Positions 61,501-64,000 of a stretch of 64,000 bases of DNA are shown piece after piece. The stretch is taken from positions 1 to 64,000 of the forward strand of contig NZ_CZJT01000119.1 in assembly GCF_900010755.1 (NCBI RefSeq), written 5' to 3'. Numbering within the stretch: position 1 is the first letter of the stretch; each line of letters opens with the position of its first letter. The DNA is from Paeniglutamicibacter antarcticus (lineage in GTDB: Bacteria > Actinomycetota > Actinomycetes > Actinomycetales > Micrococcaceae). The position numbers and the translations under genes were made by a program. Below the pieces are notes generated by a model, which saw only the letters and a list, made by a program, of their open reading frames with translations, was not told where the DNA came from and made no database searches.

Positions 61501-62009
61501 CGGCGGATGCCGCGTCCGCCGCCGCCTGCCACTGCCTTGATGAATATCGGGAACCCGATCGTATCGGCCTCGGCGACGAGGTACTCGAGGTCTGAACTTG
61601 GCTCGGAGGACGCCAGCACCGGGATACCGGCGGCACGTGCTGCCTTCAGCGCAGCCACCTTGTTCCCTGCCAGTTCCAGCACTTCGGCGGAGGGACCAAT
61701 GAACTTAATGCCTTCGGCCGCTGCCGCACGGGCAAGGTCCGGGTTTTCGGAGAGGAATCCATAGCCCGGGTAGATGGCATCCGCGCCGGCTTCCTTGGCA
61801 ACGCGGATGACCTCGGCCACATCCAGGTACGCGCGGACCGGGTGACCCTCTTCACCAATGCGGTATGCCTCATCGGACTGCTGGCGGTGGATCGAGTTGC
61901 GATCCTCGTAGGGGTACACGGCGACGGTCTTCGCGCCCAGCTCATAGCCGGCGCGGAAGGCGCGGATCGCGATCTCACCGCGGTTGGCTACCAAGATCTT
62001 CGTAAACAT
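58557..62009 (-). CDS. pyc: Pyruvate carboxylase
   Basis: A 1150-residue anaplerotic enzyme making oxaloacetate from pyruvate and bicarbonate. Order: biotin carboxylase domain (MFTKILVANRGEIAIRAFRAG; GGGGRGIRRV; EMNPRIQVEHTVTEEITDVDLVQAQ), carboxyltransferase domain (DTTFRDAHQSLLATRVRTRDLL; HTHDTSG metal site), allosteric linker and C-terminal biotinyl domain with AMKMEAG (biotin Lys near 1113). The length is normal for the family. The frame is open 5' of the start, but MFTKILVANRGE with AGGAG fixes 62009. It is divergent from parA. Confidence 0.96.
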   Translation of the reverse strand: MFTKILVANRGEIAIRAFRAGYELGAKTVAVYPYEDRNSIHRQQSDEAYRIGEEGHPVRAYLDVAEVIRVAKEAGADAIYPGYGFLSENPDLARAAAAEGIKFIGPSAEVLELAGNKVAALKAARAAGIPVLASSEPSSDLEYLVAEADTIGFPIFIKAVAGGGGRGIRRVETREAMTEALSAAMREAGSAFGDPTVFLEQAVLRPRHIEVQILADEHGNVVHLFERDCSLQRRHQKVIEIAPAQNLDESIRQALYADAVKFSKALGYQNAGTVEFLVDTVGERAGQHVFIEMNPRIQVEHTVTEEITDVDLVQAQMRIAAGETLEELGIRQDELKIRGVAMQSRITTEDPSNGFRPDVGTITVYRSAGGSGVRLDGGTIYAGAEVSPHFDSMLVKLTCRGRDFATAVARARRSLAEFRVRGVTTNIPFLMNVLDDPQFIAGDVATDFIDIRPDLLSGKKSQDRGSKALAFLAGVTVNQPHGARVEGIDPRKKLPAFPGDKSSEPDRSPFDGPSAEHAPAAGWRQRLLELGPEGFAKALRAERAVAVTDTTFRDAHQSLLATRVRTRDLLAAAPAYAHIMPQLFSMEVWGGATYDVSLRFLGEDPWKRLEQLRAELPNIPLQMLLRGRNTVGYTPYPTEVTDAFVKEAAATGIDIFRIFDALNDVSQMAPAIKAVRETGTAVAEVALCYTGNLLDPKEDLYTLDYYLNLAQEIVDAGAHILAIKDMAGLLRPAAATKLVTALRERFDLPVHLHTHDTSGGQMATLMAAINAGVDAVDVAAASMAGTTSQPSSSALIAALENTERDTGISLEAAASLEPYWESVRTMYAPFESGLAAPTGRVYRHEIPGGQLSNLRQQAIALGLGERFEAIEDMYTAANHILGRLVKVTPSSKVVGDLALALVGMGVDPDEFAADPKSFDIPDSVIQFLSGELGNPPGGWPEPFRSKALEGRVVRPHVEELEPADAQGLNADSDTRRATLNRLLFAGPTRDYEATVESFGDLSTLHTRDYLYGLVKGREHVVSLGKGVRLLVTLQSVSEADEKGLRTVMVTLNGQSRQLMVRDESVESTAVVAEKADAANTGHVAAPFAGAVTAKVAVGDILEAGATVATIEAMKMEAGITTTVAGTVQRLAINGTAQVQGGDLLIVINPS

Positions 62010-62221
62010 GGCGCTCCTGCAAAAGATAATAAGGATGGTGGACGCACACCGAGCCACGGGTGATGACTCGCATCTGCGGGATAGAAGCAGGGCGTTCCGG
62101 CTTCCAAACTGAAACCCTACCGTGATGCACGGCACGGAAAGCAAAAGATTGCGTCGGACACGAAACAGCAGTGTCACCCCCGTGCCACGTAACGGTGGCC
62201 GCGAAGATCCGCGAACCCGAT

Positions 62222-62227
62222 TATGAT
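62222..62227 (+). promoter_or_regulatory. Likely -10 of parA
   Basis: TATGAT at 62222-62227 is a good -10 element about 50 bases before the parA start. It lies between CCGATT and AATCGG arms (about 62217-62222 and 62239-62244), which could form an operator. Confidence 0.45.
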
Positions 62228-62277
62228 ATATAGGGAACCAATCGGTACATCCCGGGAAATCAACAGTAGAAAAGGTC

Positions 62278-63105
62278 GTGGTCCGTTCCGTGCAGGTAGT
62301 GAGCATTAGCAGCCTTAAAGGTGGCGTAGGAAAAACCTCCGTTACATTGGGGCTCGCTTCGGCCGCCCTGGCAGCTGGAATCCCGACGCTTGTCATCGAC
62401 TTGGATCCGCATGCCGACGCCAGCACAGGCCTTGGCGTTCGTGCGGAGGGAAAGCTGACCATCGGCCGGATGCTCAAGGCAGCGCGCAAGGCCGATCTGT
62501 CCCAGAACATCGTTTCCAGCTCGTGGCAGGCAAAATCGCTTTCGAAGCGTTCACTCACCCGCGTCCCGGTGTTGGACGTTGCCGTGGGCGATGCCTACAC
62601 AGGCATTTACGACCGTCCGGACCTGCGTGCACGCGATTTGCGCCGACTCACCCAGCTACTGTCCCGTACCTCGGGTTATGCCTTGGTGCTCATCGACTGC
62701 CCGCCCTCGCTCAATGGTTTGACCCGCATTGCGTGGAGCGCCAGCGACCGTGTGCTCCTGGTTGCCGAGCCAAGCCTGTTTTCCGTGGCCGGCACCGAGC
62801 GGACGCAGCGAGCCCTTGAAATGTTCCGCAAGGAGTACGCCCCGGACCTGGGACCCATCGATGTGGTGATCAACCGGGTGCGCAAGGATTCGGCCGAGCA
62901 CACGTTCCGTTTGACCGAGATGCGTTCAATGTTCGGCACCGGTGTGCTGAGCCCGGAGCTTCCCGAATTCGGTGACTGGCAGCAAATCCAGGGTGCCGCA
63001 TATTCGGTGCACCAATGGCCGGGCCAAGGCGCCAAGCGGACCGCAGAGCTCTTCGACGAGCTGTTACGAAATATTACCGATGGCGTAAAAACACGCGACA
63101 AATAG
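62278..63105 (+). CDS. ParA-family ATPase
   Basis: A 275-residue deviant-Walker ATPase: SLKGGVGKTSVTLGLASAALA (signature Lys present), VIDLDPHADASTGLGV (Walker A'), LVLIDCPPSLNGLTRIAWSASDRVLLVAEPSLFS and VVINRVRKDSAEH. No parB gene is nearby, so it is probably not the chromosomal parAB ParA; such orphan ParA proteins position DNA or polar complexes. GTG at 62278 or 62290 may start it. A strong terminator follows at 63122-63163. It converges with a merR gene. Confidence 0.88.
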   Translation: MVRSVQVVSISSLKGGVGKTSVTLGLASAALAAGIPTLVIDLDPHADASTGLGVRAEGKLTIGRMLKAARKADLSQNIVSSSWQAKSLSKRSLTRVPVLDVAVGDAYTGIYDRPDLRARDLRRLTQLLSRTSGYALVLIDCPPSLNGLTRIAWSASDRVLLVAEPSLFSVAGTERTQRALEMFRKEYAPDLGPIDVVINRVRKDSAEHTFRLTEMRSMFGTGVLSPELPEFGDWQQIQGAAYSVHQWPGQGAKRTAELFDELLRNITDGVKTRDK

Positions 63106-63121
63106 TTTTCACAAGCCACTG

Positions 63122-63163
63122 GCCGGTGTTTTTGAGGGAGACCTCAAGGGCGCCGGCTTTTTT
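63122..63163 (+). terminator. Rho-independent terminator of parA
   Basis: A 16-bp stem, GCCGGTGTTTTTGAGG (63122-63137) with CCTCAAGGGCGCCGGC (63142-63157), has a GAGA loop and includes four G-U pairs. Six T follow at 63158-63163. Confidence 0.92.
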
Positions 63164-63193
63164 GTGCTCCCGAAACCGGCCCTGCAATGTACA

Positions 63194-63236
63194 TGGCCCG
63201 CCGGCGCGCATCCACGGGATGCCGGTCGGCGGGCCA
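63194..63236 (-). terminator. Hairpin after the merR gene
   Basis: TGGCCCGCCG (63194-63203) and CGGCGGGCCA (63227-63236) are exact complements; partial inner pairing extends the stem. It lies 31 bases downstream of the merR stop on the minus strand. Confidence 0.65.
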
Positions 63237-63266
63237 CCAGAATGATTTAGTTCTCTGTTGTGTCGG

Positions 63267-63848
63267 TTAGCTTGCTGTGCGCTTGGCTGCCCGTCGCATG
63301 GCGAGTTCGTCATCCGGGTAGTCGGTCACGCGTTCACTGGGGAGCTGCGAAAGGGATCCCTCAACCTCGCGCCATACCCGGCCAACGGCAATGCCGAACA
63401 CACCTTGTCCACCCTGCACCAGATCAATGACTTCATCTGCTGAGGTGCACTCGTAGACGGAAGCGCCATCGCTCATCAAGGTGATTTGCGCCAGGTCTTC
63501 CACGCCGCGCTCACGCAGGTGCTCGACGGCCGTGCGGATTTGCTGCAGGGATACTCCGGTGTCCAGTAGGCGCTTGACCACCTTGAGCACCAAAATGTCG
63601 CGGAAGCCGTACAAGCGCTGGGTGCCAGAGCCTTTGGCGATGCGAACCGCAGGCTCAACCAGACCGGTGCGGGCCCAATAATCCAGCTGGCGGTAGGTGA
63701 TCCCTGCTGCCTTGCAGACGATGGGGCCCCGGTATCCCGCATCTTCGTCGAGCACCGGCAGGTCCTCGGTGAAGAGCAGACCCTGGGTATTGCCGCTCGA
63801 CGCGGCAGGGCGGTACCCGGTTGCGCGTTGATCATCTGTGGGATTCAT
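63267..63848 (-). CDS. MerR-family regulator resembling Rv1830
   Basis: A 193-residue regulator with an N-terminal polar region, a MerR-type winged helix (YRGPIVCKAAGITYRQLDYWARTGLVEPAVRIAKGSGTQRLYGFRDILVLKVVKRLLDTGVSLQQIRTAVEHLRERG) and a C-terminal domain containing YECTSADEVIDLVQGGQGVFGIAVGRV. The sequence pattern strongly resembles mycobacterial Rv1830 (ResR/McdR), a regulator of growth and division. GGAGATTCC lies before the ATG at 63848. The typical neighbour garA would be upstream, outside this window. Confidence 0.9.
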   Translation of the reverse strand: MNPTDDQRATGYRPAASSGNTQGLLFTEDLPVLDEDAGYRGPIVCKAAGITYRQLDYWARTGLVEPAVRIAKGSGTQRLYGFRDILVLKVVKRLLDTGVSLQQIRTAVEHLRERGVEDLAQITLMSDGASVYECTSADEVIDLVQGGQGVFGIAVGRVWREVEGSLSQLPSERVTDYPDDELAMRRAAKRTAS

Positions 63849-64000
63849 CGGAATCTCCTTGCTGAAGCATCCCCGTGAGGGAAGGAGGATTGCTCAGGGC
63901 GAGGGACGATTCCTTGCGAGTGAAATCGGCGTCCGCGGTCGGCAAACCATGGGAAACTTATGCTTCGACGGTACGACTTGAAGAGGGCAACGTCAAAGAC

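Overview
The window is chromosomal DNA of a high-GC Gram-positive actinobacterium, most likely a member of the Micrococcaceae (Arthrobacter, Paeniglutamicibacter or Glutamicibacter type). The markers are a multifunctional 2-oxoglutarate decarboxylase/dehydrogenase (Kgd), a SigR/RsrA-type redox switch, a WhiB1 protein, the tiny ribosomal protein bL37, a tmRNA whose tag reads ADSKRTDFALAA, and gene order shared with mycobacteria (pknL-like / aroG / plsC / fadD15; tadA-B-C-pilin-E-E-G). Taxonomy, orthology and function are inferred from motifs and remembered family features; no database was searched.

Layout. 1-6.3 kb is accessory-looking: an AT-richer partial gene, small conserved proteins, an alcohol dehydrogenase/HIT pair, a lipoprotein, an IS5-type transposase relic and a telA/membrane-protein pair. 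6.8-10.1 kb holds a divergent sulfur pair (sulfurtransferase and Cds1-like cysteine desulfhydrase), a lipoprotein and an MBL-fold hydrolase. 10.3-15.0 kb is a zinc locus (zur, znuA-znuC-znuB) interrupted by a cupin/tetR cassette; a second, degenerate zur 3' end lies on the far side of the cassette, and a Zur-like operator precedes znuA. 15.0-17.4 kb has two overlapping CNNM/CBS membrane proteins, and kgd follows.

22-28.4 kb: an SGNH-like protein, bL37, the sigR-rsrA operon with a SigR-type promoter, aroA-rsgA, and hisN-mntR. 28.4-33.3 kb: a low-complexity/DUF2568 fusion protein, a DUF222-HNH protein, ssrA (tmRNA) and smpB. 33.3-38 kb: prfB-ftsE-ftsX-M23 peptidase-smpB on the minus strand, so the FtsEX complex and a candidate coiled-coil peptidoglycan hydrolase activated by it are encoded side by side. 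38-43 kb: a Tad (Flp-type) pilus operon. 43.4-47.5 kb: a lone FHA-TM-FtsK/SpoIIIE ATPase with EssC-like architecture, divergent from the Tad operon.

48-57.5 kb: whiB1, a PASTA-domain Ser/Thr kinase, aroG (DAHP synthase), plsC, an alpha/beta hydrolase and fadD, a cell-envelope and lipid block. 57.6-64 kb: a MinD-fold protein without a Walker A motif, pyruvate carboxylase, a ParA-type ATPase and a MerR-family regulator resembling mycobacterial Rv1830. Most convergent gene pairs are separated by strong hairpin terminators. No CRISPR array, tRNA, rRNA or intact mobile element was seen.
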